A stretch of 64,000 nucleotides of DNA from Pseudomonadota bacterium (GTDB taxonomy: Bacteria > Pseudomonadota > Alphaproteobacteria > Rhizobiales > Hyphomicrobiaceae). Of this stretch, positions 38,402 through 46,515 are shown one piece after another. Position 1 is the first letter of the stretch; each line of letters begins with the position of its first letter. The stretch is taken from NCBI GenBank assembly GCA_023423275.1, contig JAFAFW010000015.1, forward strand, positions 1 through 64,000, read 5' to 3'. The position numbers and the translations under genes are program-made. The notes under the pieces are model-generated. The model was not told the DNA's origin. It made no database searches and saw only the letters and a program-made list of their open reading frames with translations.

Positions 38402-39172
38402 ATGGCCATGCAGACGCTGACACAAAGGCTCGCCAACCCGACGCGGTTCATGGAGGTGTCCGGCCGGATCCTGCCGTGGATCTCCGGCTTGGCGGCGCTG
38501 GTGCTCGGCATCGGCCTCTACCTGTCATTCTTCGTCGCGCCTGCTGATTACCAGCAGGGCGAAACCGTGCGGATCATGTTCGTCCATGTCCCGGCCGCAT
38601 GGCTCGGCATGATGGGCTATCTGATCATCGCGATTTCAAGCTTTGGTCTGCTGGTGTTTCGCCACCCGCTCGCTGACGTCTCCGCCAAAGCCGCAGCCCC
38701 CATCGGCGCAGCCTTCACGTTGCTGGCCTTGATCACCGGCTCGCTCTGGGGAAAGCCGATGTGGGGAACCTACTGGGTCTGGGACGCACGGCTGACCTCC
38801 GTACTGCTGTTGTTCTTCCTCTACCTCGGCCTGATAGCGCTGCGTTCGGCGCTGGAAGACGATGCGTCCCTTGCCAGCAAGCTTACCGCGGTGCTGAGCC
38901 TCGTCGGGGTTGTCATTCTGCCGGTCATCAAGTTCTCGGTCGACTGGTGGAATACGCTGCATCAGCCGGCCAGCGTGCTGCGTGTTGACGGCTCGGCCAT
39001 CCACACGTCCATCCTGATCCCGTTGCTGGTGATGGCGGTCGGCTTCACACTCATGTTCTTCGCGATGCATTTGAAAGCCATGCGCAACGAGATCCTGCGT
39101 CGCCGCGTCCGGAGCCTGACCCTGGCGCAAGTTGAGCGTGCGGCTCGTGCGCAAGCCACGGCGGGGGAATAA
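38402..39172 (+). CDS. ccmC: Heme exporter/heme-handling protein CcmC
   Basis: 256 aa with six membrane helices and the tryptophan-rich WGTYWVWDARLTS motif (about residues 121-133) that handles heme. His residues at about 62 (VHVPAAW) and 190 are the expected axial ligands. CcmC loads heme onto CcmE. The gene lies 71 bp after ccmB and 2 bp before ccmD. Confidence 0.95.
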   Translation: MAMQTLTQRLANPTRFMEVSGRILPWISGLAALVLGIGLYLSFFVAPADYQQGETVRIMFVHVPAAWLGMMGYLIIAISSFGLLVFRHPLADVSAKAAAPIGAAFTLLALITGSLWGKPMWGTYWVWDARLTSVLLLFFLYLGLIALRSALEDDASLASKLTAVLSLVGVVILPVIKFSVDWWNTLHQPASVLRVDGSAIHTSILIPLLVMAVGFTLMFFAMHLKAMRNEILRRRVRSLTLAQVERAARAQATAGE

Positions 39173-39174
39173 CG

Positions 39175-39375
39175 ATGAACCTCGGACAGCACGCGGCTTT
39201 CATCTGGGCGTCCTATGGCGCGGTGGCCATTGTCCTTTCCCTGCTCGTCGGCTGGTTGATCACCGACGGCCGCCGTCAACAGCAGAGCCTGGACGCCTTC
39301 GAGGCCCGCGGCGTGCGGCGTCGCTCGTCAGCCGGTCAGGCCACAGATCCTCATCCTTCGCCTGACGCGACATGA
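39175..39375 (+). CDS. ccmD: Heme exporter protein CcmD
   Basis: 66 aa: one membrane helix (about residues 8-30) followed by a basic RRQQQSLDAFEARG segment, the usual CcmD layout. It joins CcmC and CcmE in the release complex. Starts 2 bp after ccmC. Small size alone would not identify it, but position and layout do. Confidence 0.9.
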   Translation: MNLGQHAAFIWASYGAVAIVLSLLVGWLITDGRRQQQSLDAFEARGVRRRSSAGQATDPHPSPDAT

Positions 39376-39385
39376 TCTGGACGTC

Positions 39386-40009
39386 ATGACAGACCACAAC
39401 CTTGCGCCACCGCAAGCCAAACAGCATCGCAAGCGCTCCGGCTGGGTGATCGCGCCGCTCATCATCTTCGCGGCCATCGCGGCGATGTTCTATTACGCGT
39501 TGCAAACCGGAGACCCCTCACGCCTGCCGTCGGCACTGATCGGCAAGCCCGCTCCGAACCTGACCCTGGAGCCCGTGCCCGACCTCGTCAACAACGGCCA
39601 GCCCGTTCCCGGCTTGACGCCGGGAGACCTTGGCCGAGGCCGCGTCTCGGTCGTCAACTTCTGGGCGTCGTGGTGTGTGCCCTGCGTCCAGGAACATCCC
39701 GTTCTGGTCGAACTGACGCGTCGGGCGGACGTCGATCTCTTCGGCATCAACTACAAGGATCAGGCCCCTGCGGCGCGCCGCTTTCTTGGTCGCTATGGCA
39801 ATCCCTTCAGAGCGGTCGGCGTTGATGACAATGGACGCGCAGCCATCGAATGGGGCGTCTACGGCATGCCGGAAACGTTCGTTGTCGATGGCGCCGGGCG
39901 CATCGTCTACAAACACGTCGGCCCGATCTCGCCGGAAGCGCTCGAAAAACAGATGCTGCCCGCTATCGAAGCGGCGCGCAATGCGGGGCTGAAGCCCGGA
40001 AACTCCTAA
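39386..40009 (+). CDS. ccmG: Thiol:disulfide interchange protein CcmG/DsbE
   Basis: 207 aa with one N-terminal membrane anchor (about residues 19-39) and a thioredoxin fold holding WCVPC (Cys97 and Cys100). The segment GVYGMPETF has the cis-proline. It reduces apocytochrome c cysteines in the periplasm. It ends the ccmABCDG run; ccmE, ccmF and ccmH are not in the window. The last four bases overlap the 3' end of the convergent kinase gene. Confidence 0.94.
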   Translation: MTDHNLAPPQAKQHRKRSGWVIAPLIIFAAIAAMFYYALQTGDPSRLPSALIGKPAPNLTLEPVPDLVNNGQPVPGLTPGDLGRGRVSVVNFWASWCVPCVQEHPVLVELTRRADVDLFGINYKDQAPAARRFLGRYGNPFRAVGVDDNGRAAIEWGVYGMPETFVVDGAGRIVYKHVGPISPEALEKQMLPAIEAARNAGLKPGNS

Positions 40010-42465
40010 GCGACGATCTGACGGCGCACGCGCGCGAAGCGATCGTAGGGAATCTCAAGCGACCACATCAGTCCATCCGGAATGGACTTCAGAACCACCG
40101 TTCCGCCAAGCGCGGTGGGCGTGACATGCTCGAGGATATCGCGGCCGAAACCCTTGTGCAGCAGATCCCCGGCCGACTGCCGGCCGATCTCCCGCCATAC
40201 GATCGTCAGTTTGGGCGAGCTGCCGCGCGTGACCTCGGTTTTCCACGTCAAGTCAACGCGTCCGGTCGGGACGGACAAGGCCCCATGCCGCTCCGCGTTA
40301 CTCGCCAGCTCGTGAAGCGCAAGGCCGATATTCAGGATCGCCGCGGGCGGCAGGAACACATCCGGCCCCGATGCACGGATGCGATTGTGACGCGGACCGA
40401 AAGAACTCCTCTGAACCGCGACCAGATCGCTCAAGGTCGCGCCTTCCCAGTCATGGCTGATGAGCAACTCATGCGACCGCGACAGGCATTGCAGGCGACC
40501 TGAGAACCGTGCTTCGAAATCGACCAGACTATCGCTGCGCAGCGCCGTCTGGCGGGCCATGGCCTGGATGACAGCCAGCAGATTCTTCGACCGGTGCGTG
40601 AGCTCGCGCATAACGCCCGCGAGGTGCCGGTCATGTTCCTTGCGCTCGGAGATGTCGCGCATGGTGACCGAATAGCGCGACACCGGACGAGAAACGCCGT
40701 TGACCGGATTGGCGGTGATCGAGACCTCGATGGGCCGCTGACCGAAGCTACGGCACACCGACTCGAACCTGATGGTCCGGCCGTCGAGCATCGCCTCCTG
40801 TAATCGCTTCCAATCGGCAGTGCGATCATCACCAAAAAGCTCGCGCAACGACATGCTGACAGCCTCGTCGCGATCGATGCCGAACATCTGCCGCGCACCG
40901 CTGTTCCAGGTGGCAATCATTCCGTCGAGCGAAACACTCAGGATGGCCTCGCTGGACGAGGCGACGATTGCCGCGAGTTCGGCGTTCGCGTTTTCTGCTT
41001 CTTTCCGCTCCGTGATGTCGATTGCGACGCCCAGCACCGAGCCGGCCTTGCCATCGGGCCTGCGGCGCACGAACGCGCGGCGGTACAGCCAGCGGACTTC
41101 ACCGGATGGCCGCTCGATTCTGGCCTCGTGCTCGAAAGTATCGACCGGACCTTTGATCGCGTCGTTATACACTTCACGGAACTTCGGTCGGTCTTCGGGG
41201 TGCACGTAGCTCAGCACCTCGTCAGGATATCCGGAGAACTGATCCTTTGAACGTCCGAAGATCCGGTACATGGCATCCGACCATGTGATCTTGTCGGTCG
41301 TGAGATCGCGCTCCCACATCCCCATTTCTGTCGCAGACAGCGCCAGCATCATGCGTTCGTGCGCATTTCTCAGCTCGCTTTCCGCCAATAAACGCTGCGC
41401 CGACGCCGCTTCCAGGGCACTGAGAACTTCGTCGACTTCCTGGAGCCTCGCGCCGAACCGCGGAACGGTTTCCCCGCGGCCGAAAGCCGATGCAGCCAAT
41501 GCCGTGTCGCGGATCGGCTTGGCGAGCTTGCGGCCAAAATAGAGCGCAAGCAAACCGGACAACAACAGCAGCGAGGCTCCGCCTATCGCGAACAGGCGCC
41601 ATGACCAGATCGACGGACGCGCAAGATCCGGATCGACAGCCACCGCGATCGACCAATCGGCCAGTGCTGAATGAGCAAAGGCGACAAGCTCATCGTCGCC
41701 GGATTGATCGGTCGCTTCGATCACCTGCTCGTCATCGATCGGATCTGCCGCAGCCTGCGGCGCGGAAACCGCGGCCCAATTCATTTCGGAACTCTTGGGT
41801 GACGCCGCGACCGTGCGACCATGGCTGTCGATCACGCGGGCATACCAGCCGGCAGGCAGGTTCGGCGCGCTGACCAACTCATTGAGACTGCCTGCCTCGA
41901 CCGAAAGGGAGAGAAGATAAGCGGTCCGGCCGGATTGCCGGATTGGAATGGTGACGGAAAAGGATCCTTTTCCAGGCGTCACATTCGAGACATAGGCGTC
42001 TTTTGTCTCCAGAAGCCTTGCCCGCACGGAACTGTCAGCATCCGTCGAAAGGGGCTCGCCCCAGGCAACACGCGTATCCACCAGTCGCCGGCCGCTTGGA
42101 TCCGAAAGGGTGATTCCGTGGTTTGGCCGAAGCTGCGCCACGGCCACGGCATGTGCGTGAAAACGCGCAAAATCATCCCTCGCCAGCGTCGGAGAAGTCG
42201 CCAAAGCGTCGAGCGTACCGATCATGGCTCCCAGGTCGCGGTCGACATTCGCGCGTAAAGCCCGAACGACTTGAAGAACCTGTTGCTCGAGCTGCGCGTG
42301 TTCGATGGCGCTGTAGTGATGGAGAAGAAAACCCGCGAACACCAGAATGGGCGCAAGAATAGCGATACCGTAGGCGGTCAGATACTCCGCCACCGTCCAG
42401 GCGCCGGCCTTCCGCCCGCGCGCTCCAGTGGTTGGCCCGCGATCCGCCACAGGTATGTAGGTCAT
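40006..42465 (-). CDS. HWE-family sensor histidine kinase with PAS domains
   Basis: 819 aa from the ATG at 42465, chosen for its agaggggga site. A membrane helix (about 27-48), a 240-residue extracytoplasmic sensor (Cache-like), a second helix (about 280-302) and a HAMP-like linker are followed by PAS domains (about 360-485 and 490-615) and an HWE kinase core: phospho-acceptor His624 in THRSKNLLAVIQ, N-box HELASNAERHG, and the W-R-E motif at 757-759. HWE kinases, including PhyK types, often feed the PhyR/EcfG general stress response. An EcfG-type promoter lies upstream on this strand. The partner regulator is not in the window. Confidence 0.93.
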   Translation of the reverse strand: MTYIPVADRGPTTGARGRKAGAWTVAEYLTAYGIAILAPILVFAGFLLHHYSAIEHAQLEQQVLQVVRALRANVDRDLGAMIGTLDALATSPTLARDDFARFHAHAVAVAQLRPNHGITLSDPSGRRLVDTRVAWGEPLSTDADSSVRARLLETKDAYVSNVTPGKGSFSVTIPIRQSGRTAYLLSLSVEAGSLNELVSAPNLPAGWYARVIDSHGRTVAASPKSSEMNWAAVSAPQAAADPIDDEQVIEATDQSGDDELVAFAHSALADWSIAVAVDPDLARPSIWSWRLFAIGGASLLLLSGLLALYFGRKLAKPIRDTALAASAFGRGETVPRFGARLQEVDEVLSALEAASAQRLLAESELRNAHERMMLALSATEMGMWERDLTTDKITWSDAMYRIFGRSKDQFSGYPDEVLSYVHPEDRPKFREVYNDAIKGPVDTFEHEARIERPSGEVRWLYRRAFVRRRPDGKAGSVLGVAIDITERKEAENANAELAAIVASSSEAILSVSLDGMIATWNSGARQMFGIDRDEAVSMSLRELFGDDRTADWKRLQEAMLDGRTIRFESVCRSFGQRPIEVSITANPVNGVSRPVSRYSVTMRDISERKEHDRHLAGVMRELTHRSKNLLAVIQAMARQTALRSDSLVDFEARFSGRLQCLSRSHELLISHDWEGATLSDLVAVQRSSFGPRHNRIRASGPDVFLPPAAILNIGLALHELASNAERHGALSVPTGRVDLTWKTEVTRGSSPKLTIVWREIGRQSAGDLLHKGFGRDILEHVTPTALGGTVVLKSIPDGLMWSLEIPYDRFARVRRQIVA

Positions 42466-42789
42466 TTCCCCCTCTTTTAGAGTCGCCCCAGAGCTCATCG
42501 TCTAATCGTGACGACCCCTTTTCCATCCCGTCGAAAAATGGATGCGGTGAAAATCAATGTGCTGGCCACATGGCCGTTGTGGAAAGGACTTATAATCAGT
42601 CTCACACATGGCAGCGGCCTCGGGTGAGATCACCGGATTGGGCTGCCATTCGCGGGGTGCAACAACGGATACCGTGCTCCATACGGTCATGAGCTCCTCG
42701 CTCGCGCAAGAACTGCCGGACGCCGGACGCTCACATGCTCTGGATGTCGAATTTACTGTCACAGGACTTAAACTCCTCCATCCGCCCTT

Positions 42790-42814
42790 AACGCGCGCGC
42801 TATGCAAAGGTTCC
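42790..42814 (-). promoter_or_regulatory. EcfG-type general-stress promoter, minus strand
   Basis: Minus strand reads GGAAC (42814-42810), 16 bp, CGTT (42793-42790), exactly the known alphaproteobacterial EcfG consensus. It points towards the HWE kinase, whose start is about 325 bp downstream. Confidence 0.65.
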
Positions 42815-42896
42815 CGCTGTTTCCTCCCCCATACCGAGCAGCGGCTTGTCTGCTGCGCGCAGATAAGAATTCGTCACATTGACCATCTACGCGCAG

Positions 42897-42921
42897 GGAA
42901 CGTTTTCGCTTTGTACGCGTT
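42897..42921 (+). promoter_or_regulatory. EcfG-type general-stress promoter, plus strand
   Basis: GGAAC at 42897-42901, 16 bp, CGTT at 42918-42921. A transcript would start near 42929 and run into the terminator ending at 43000. Confidence 0.68.
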
Positions 42922-42928
42922 TGGTTTG

Positions 42929-43000
42929 TGCCCCTAGACGTGGACGCAAAGTCGTCCAGGTACTGAGACCGCGGCTGTCCATACGGTCGCGGTCCTTTTT
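42929..43000 (+). ncRNA. Predicted stress-induced small RNA, about 72 nt
   Basis: Bounded by the EcfG-type promoter at 42897-42921 and a Rho-independent terminator. It has a 5' C-rich single strand (tgtgcccct), hairpin 1 (42941-42946 with 42953-42958, loop caaagt) and the terminator hairpin. No open frame fits. The start is inferred from the promoter. In Caulobacter an EcfG-type sigma factor drives the sRNA GsrN, so such a gene is plausible. I cannot say whether it is related to GsrN. Confidence 0.55.
42967..43000 (+). terminator. Rho-independent terminator with no gene before it
   Basis: A 7-bp GC stem (42967-42973 with 42988-42994) and T run (42996-43000). No plus-strand protein gene lies within 2.9 kb upstream, so it must end an RNA transcribed from this gap. 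Confidence 0.75.
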
Positions 43001-43147
43001 CGTCCCCATTTCCTGGTTTGTGTCCGCATCGCTGTCGTTGCAGTCTGTGGAATAGAGGCGGCTGTCTTTATTGTCCGGCAAGCGCAACGCTTCAGGCCTC
43101 GACTGCGTTCCCAATTGAATGGTTACCGTTGGAGGGGGATCTCACAC

Positions 43148-45079
43148 GTGAAAAGGCCGATCGTTCAGGAGTCCACCAGCCAACCGATCGCGCCCAATCT
43201 GACCTCTGCCGTTACGTTGGCCGTTTTCGTGATTGGCGCGCTTTACTTCGGCCGCGAGCTGTTCATTCCGCTGGCGCTCGCGATACTTCTGAGCTTTGCG
43301 CTCAGCCCTATCGTCGTTGCTTTGCGCGGTTTGCGGGTGCCCCGCGCGCCCGCCGTGCTCCTGGTGGTGGTCGTTGCCTTCGCTGCGATCGCTGGCGTCG
43401 GGACCGTCATGGGGCGGCAGCTCGCCGAGCTGGCAGCAGAACTCCCGCGCTATGAAATGACGCTGCGCTCCAAGATCCAGGGCCTGCAAGGTCCCCCCGG
43501 AGCTCCTGGGGTCATCGAGCGCGCAACTGAGGCGCTGGAGGGACTGAGCAGGGAGCTCGAACGCCCATCGGAAAAGCCCTTGACACCAGGCGAACGCCAG
43601 ACCGATGCCACGTCGCGGCCTATTCCCGTGGAAATTCATAACCCGCCGCCGCGCACACTTGAGTACTACCAGAACATCATCTCGCCGCTGCTGGAGCCGT
43701 TGGCCCGGACCGGTCTGGTTGTGCTTCTCGTCGGCTTCATCCTGATGCAGCGCGAGGACCTTCGCGATCGTTTCATCCGGCTGTTCGGGGGTGAAGATTT
43801 CGAACGGACAACGACCGCCATGTCCGACGCCGCCGAACGACTCAGCCGCCTGTTTTTGACGATGACCGTGATGAACATCGCCTACGGCACAGTCATGACC
43901 ATCGTCCTCTGGCTGATCGGCATCCCCAATCCGATCCTCTGGGGAATCCTAGCCGGACTGATGCGGTATATTCCCTACATCGGCTCGATCATTGCAGCGC
44001 TGTTTCCAGTTCTGCTCGCCGCGGCCGTGGTTCCCGGGTGGTCGATCTTCGCGATCACATTGGCCGTCTATGTCGTCGGCGAATTCACGATGGGGCAGGT
44101 CCTGGAACCTCTGCTGCTCGGCACCTCGACCGGCCTGTCGCCGCTCGCCGTCGTCGCATCGGCTTCGTTCTGGACGTGGCTTTGGGGACCCATCGGCCTG
44201 CTGCTCGCCATTCCCTTGACGGTATGCCTGATCGTACTGGGCCGGCACGTCCCCCGGCTCAACTTTCTCTACGTCATGCTCGGCGATGAACCGGCCCTTA
44301 CCCCGCCGCAGCGCTTTTATCAGCGGCTTCTGGCCGGTGACATCGATGAGATCACGTTCGATGCCGAAAAATTTCTGAAGAAGGATACGTTGATCAACTA
44401 TTTCGATGACGTCGCGATTCCGGCACTCGTTCTGGCGCAAGCCGATGCAAAGCGTGGGCGCTTTAGTGGCGATCGGCTCACCGAAATGCACGAATTGATC
44501 ACAGAGCTGGTTGAAGAACTCGATGACGACGGGCTCGGCGTCCAGAAGAAAGAAAAGGACGACGCCCCCGAGGGGGAAGGCCTCGAACCCGATCCGCCGG
44601 TTCTAGAGTCCGATATGCTGGCACAGCCTTGGCGGAGCGAATCTCCGTTGCTCAGCATCGCCATGCGCAATCCGCTCGAGCACGCGGCCGCTGAAATGCT
44701 GGCGCATCTCGCGCGCAAGCACGGCATTGCGGCCCGCGTACTGGAATCGCAGGCTCTGACGCCCACCAGCATGTCGGACCTCGATCTGGGGCAGTCCCGC
44801 GTAGCTATTCTCTCGAACCTCGACAGTGCTCCGTCCGCCGCCTACGAACGGTTTCTGATCCGCCGCCTGCGCCGCAGACAGCCGACGCTGCCGATCTGGA
44901 TCGGGACGTGGGGCGTGGGCCCGCGCGACGCCGTGCACGATACGGACGTCGACAACATGAAGCGGATGACCAGCCTCCGCGCCGCCATCACGGCTCTTGT
45001 GACAGCGGCGCAATTACCGGATGCGAACCCGGCGGCCGATGTTACAGCCTCCGAACTGGATGCTCAGGGCGCGGCCTGA
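43148..45079 (+). CDS. AI-2E family transporter with C-terminal extension
   Basis: 643 aa. GTG 43148 is favoured because ggaggggg lies nine bases before it; a TTG start at 43115 is possible. The first about 370 residues are the family core (about eight helices, with the long hydrophilic segment at about 90-180 after the second pair). The last about 250 residues are cytoplasmic: an acidic linker (about 455-490) and an alpha/beta part with a strand RVAILSNLD. AI-2E family members exchange autoinducer-2 or sodium; the role of the extension is unknown. It follows the predicted sRNA on the same strand. Confidence 0.88.
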   Translation: MKRPIVQESTSQPIAPNLTSAVTLAVFVIGALYFGRELFIPLALAILLSFALSPIVVALRGLRVPRAPAVLLVVVVAFAAIAGVGTVMGRQLAELAAELPRYEMTLRSKIQGLQGPPGAPGVIERATEALEGLSRELERPSEKPLTPGERQTDATSRPIPVEIHNPPPRTLEYYQNIISPLLEPLARTGLVVLLVGFILMQREDLRDRFIRLFGGEDFERTTTAMSDAAERLSRLFLTMTVMNIAYGTVMTIVLWLIGIPNPILWGILAGLMRYIPYIGSIIAALFPVLLAAAVVPGWSIFAITLAVYVVGEFTMGQVLEPLLLGTSTGLSPLAVVASASFWTWLWGPIGLLLAIPLTVCLIVLGRHVPRLNFLYVMLGDEPALTPPQRFYQRLLAGDIDEITFDAEKFLKKDTLINYFDDVAIPALVLAQADAKRGRFSGDRLTEMHELITELVEELDDDGLGVQKKEKDDAPEGEGLEPDPPVLESDMLAQPWRSESPLLSIAMRNPLEHAAAEMLAHLARKHGIAARVLESQALTPTSMSDLDLGQSRVAILSNLDSAPSAAYERFLIRRLRRRQPTLPIWIGTWGVGPRDAVHDTDVDNMKRMTSLRAAITALVTAAQLPDANPAADVTASELDAQGAA

Positions 45080-45092
45080 AAAGAACTTCCGT

Positions 45093-46451
45093 TCAACGAC
45101 GGTCCGCATAGGGATTTTCGCCTTTGCGGAGGATGAACCGGATCGGCACGCCGGGCAGGTTGAATGTTTCGCGAATGCTTTTCGTCAGGTAGCGGATGTA
45201 AGCCTGCGGCAAGCCCTTGGGTTGCGATGCAAACGCGACGAACGTCGGCGGCCGCGTGGAAACCTGCGCAATATAGCGGATTTTGATGCGCCGCCCCTTC
45301 GAAGCTGGGGGCGCGTGCCGTTCGAGCGCCTCGCGTAGCCAGCGGTTCAATTCCGGCGTCGGCACCCGGCGGTTCCAGGCCTCGTAAGCCTCGACCACAG
45401 CTTCCAGAACCTTATCGAGACCGCGCTCGGCGAGCGCTGAAAGCGTCACGAGCCGGACACCGGGCACCTGCGCAAGTTTCTCGGCGAGCGTCTCGCGCAA
45501 ATCACGCAGCATCTTCTGTTTGTCTTCGACGAGATCCCACTTGTTGACGGCAACGACAATCGCGCGCCCCTCTTCGGCGGCGAGATCGCCGATCGTGAGA
45601 TCCTGATGTTCGAAAGGACGCTCGGCATCGATCAGGAGAACGACCACCTCCGCGAAGCGGATCGCACGCACGGTGTCACTGGAGGCCAATTTCTCTGCCA
45701 GCTCTGTCACGCGTGCTTTGCGGCGTAAACCAGCGGTATCGAACAACCGCAGCTTGCGTCCGCGCCAGGCAAAGTCGATGGCGATGGAATCGCGCGTCAG
45801 CCCCGGTTCCGGCCCGGTCAGCAGTCTGTCTTCGCCGAGCAGCGCATTGATCAGGGTTGATTTGCCGACGTTGGGACGCCCGACGATGGCCACCCGGACG
45901 GCGCGCTCCTCGGTCGGCTCGCTCTCTTCGGCATCTTCATCGCGCTCGACACGTCCCAATCCGAGGGTCGAGAGAATTTCGTGTGCGAGATCACCGATGC
46001 CCTCACCGTGCTCTGCCGAGATCGCAATCGGCTCGCCGAGGCCGAGCTCGAACGCCTCGTAGAAGCCGTCCGTCCCCTTGCGGCCTTCGCATTTGTTGGC
46101 CACCAGGATCGCGGGTCGGCCCGCCGCACGGACGACACGCGCGAACGCCGCATCCATGGGCGTAATGCCCTCGCGCGCATCGATGACGAACAGCACCGCG
46201 TCGGCGGTCTGGAGCGCCGCTTCGGTCTGCTTGCGCATGCGTGCAGCGATCGAGCCCGCCGCGGCTTCCTCAAGTCCCGCCGTGTCGACGATCCGGACGG
46301 TGTGATCCCCGAACTCGGCCTCCCCCTCGCGGCGATCGCGAGTCAGTCCCGGCATGTCCGATACGAGCGCCGTGCGCTTGCCGGTCAACCGGTTGAAAAG
46401 CGTGGATTTTCCGACGTTCGGGCGGCCAACGATGGCAACGGTGGGGGTCAT
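45093..46451 (-). CDS. der: Ribosome-assembly GTPase Der (EngA)
   Basis: 452 aa with two GTPase domains, each having G1 GRPNVGKST (about residues 8-16 and 190-198), G3 D.AG and G4 NK.. motifs (VANKC, VNKWD), then a KH-like C-terminus. Der is needed for 50S ribosome assembly. The start ATG 46451 is preferred over an in-frame codon five positions upstream. It is the last gene of the yfgM-like/bamB/der operon, a gene order conserved across proteobacteria. Confidence 0.96.
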   Translation of the reverse strand: MTPTVAIVGRPNVGKSTLFNRLTGKRTALVSDMPGLTRDRREGEAEFGDHTVRIVDTAGLEEAAAGSIAARMRKQTEAALQTADAVLFVIDAREGITPMDAAFARVVRAAGRPAILVANKCEGRKGTDGFYEAFELGLGEPIAISAEHGEGIGDLAHEILSTLGLGRVERDEDAEESEPTEERAVRVAIVGRPNVGKSTLINALLGEDRLLTGPEPGLTRDSIAIDFAWRGRKLRLFDTAGLRRKARVTELAEKLASSDTVRAIRFAEVVVLLIDAERPFEHQDLTIGDLAAEEGRAIVVAVNKWDLVEDKQKMLRDLRETLAEKLAQVPGVRLVTLSALAERGLDKVLEAVVEAYEAWNRRVPTPELNRWLREALERHAPPASKGRRIKIRYIAQVSTRPPTFVAFASQPKGLPQAYIRYLTKSIRETFNLPGVPIRFILRKGENPYADRR

Positions 46452-46515
46452 GCAACGGGCTCTCACCGGAGAGTGCGCCGGGCCTCCCCGTCACGTGCTC
46501 CCCTGCTCTTTCACT

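Larger units (their letters stand above)
42466..43147. other. Regulatory region between kinase and AI-2E genes
   Basis: 682 bp. It holds two divergent EcfG-type promoters (42790-42814 minus, 42897-42921 plus), a predicted small RNA on the plus strand ending at a terminator near 43000, and about 150 bp more before the AI-2E start. A 62-codon frame on the minus strand (42502-42690) could code but its codon use is unlike the neighbours. Confidence 0.6.

Noticed and set aside
42502..42690. 62-codon frame on the minus strand between the EcfG element and the kinase
   Set aside because: Codon third positions are not GC-rich as in real genes here, and the ribosome-binding site is too close to the ATG; no similarity to NepR or other known stress proteins.
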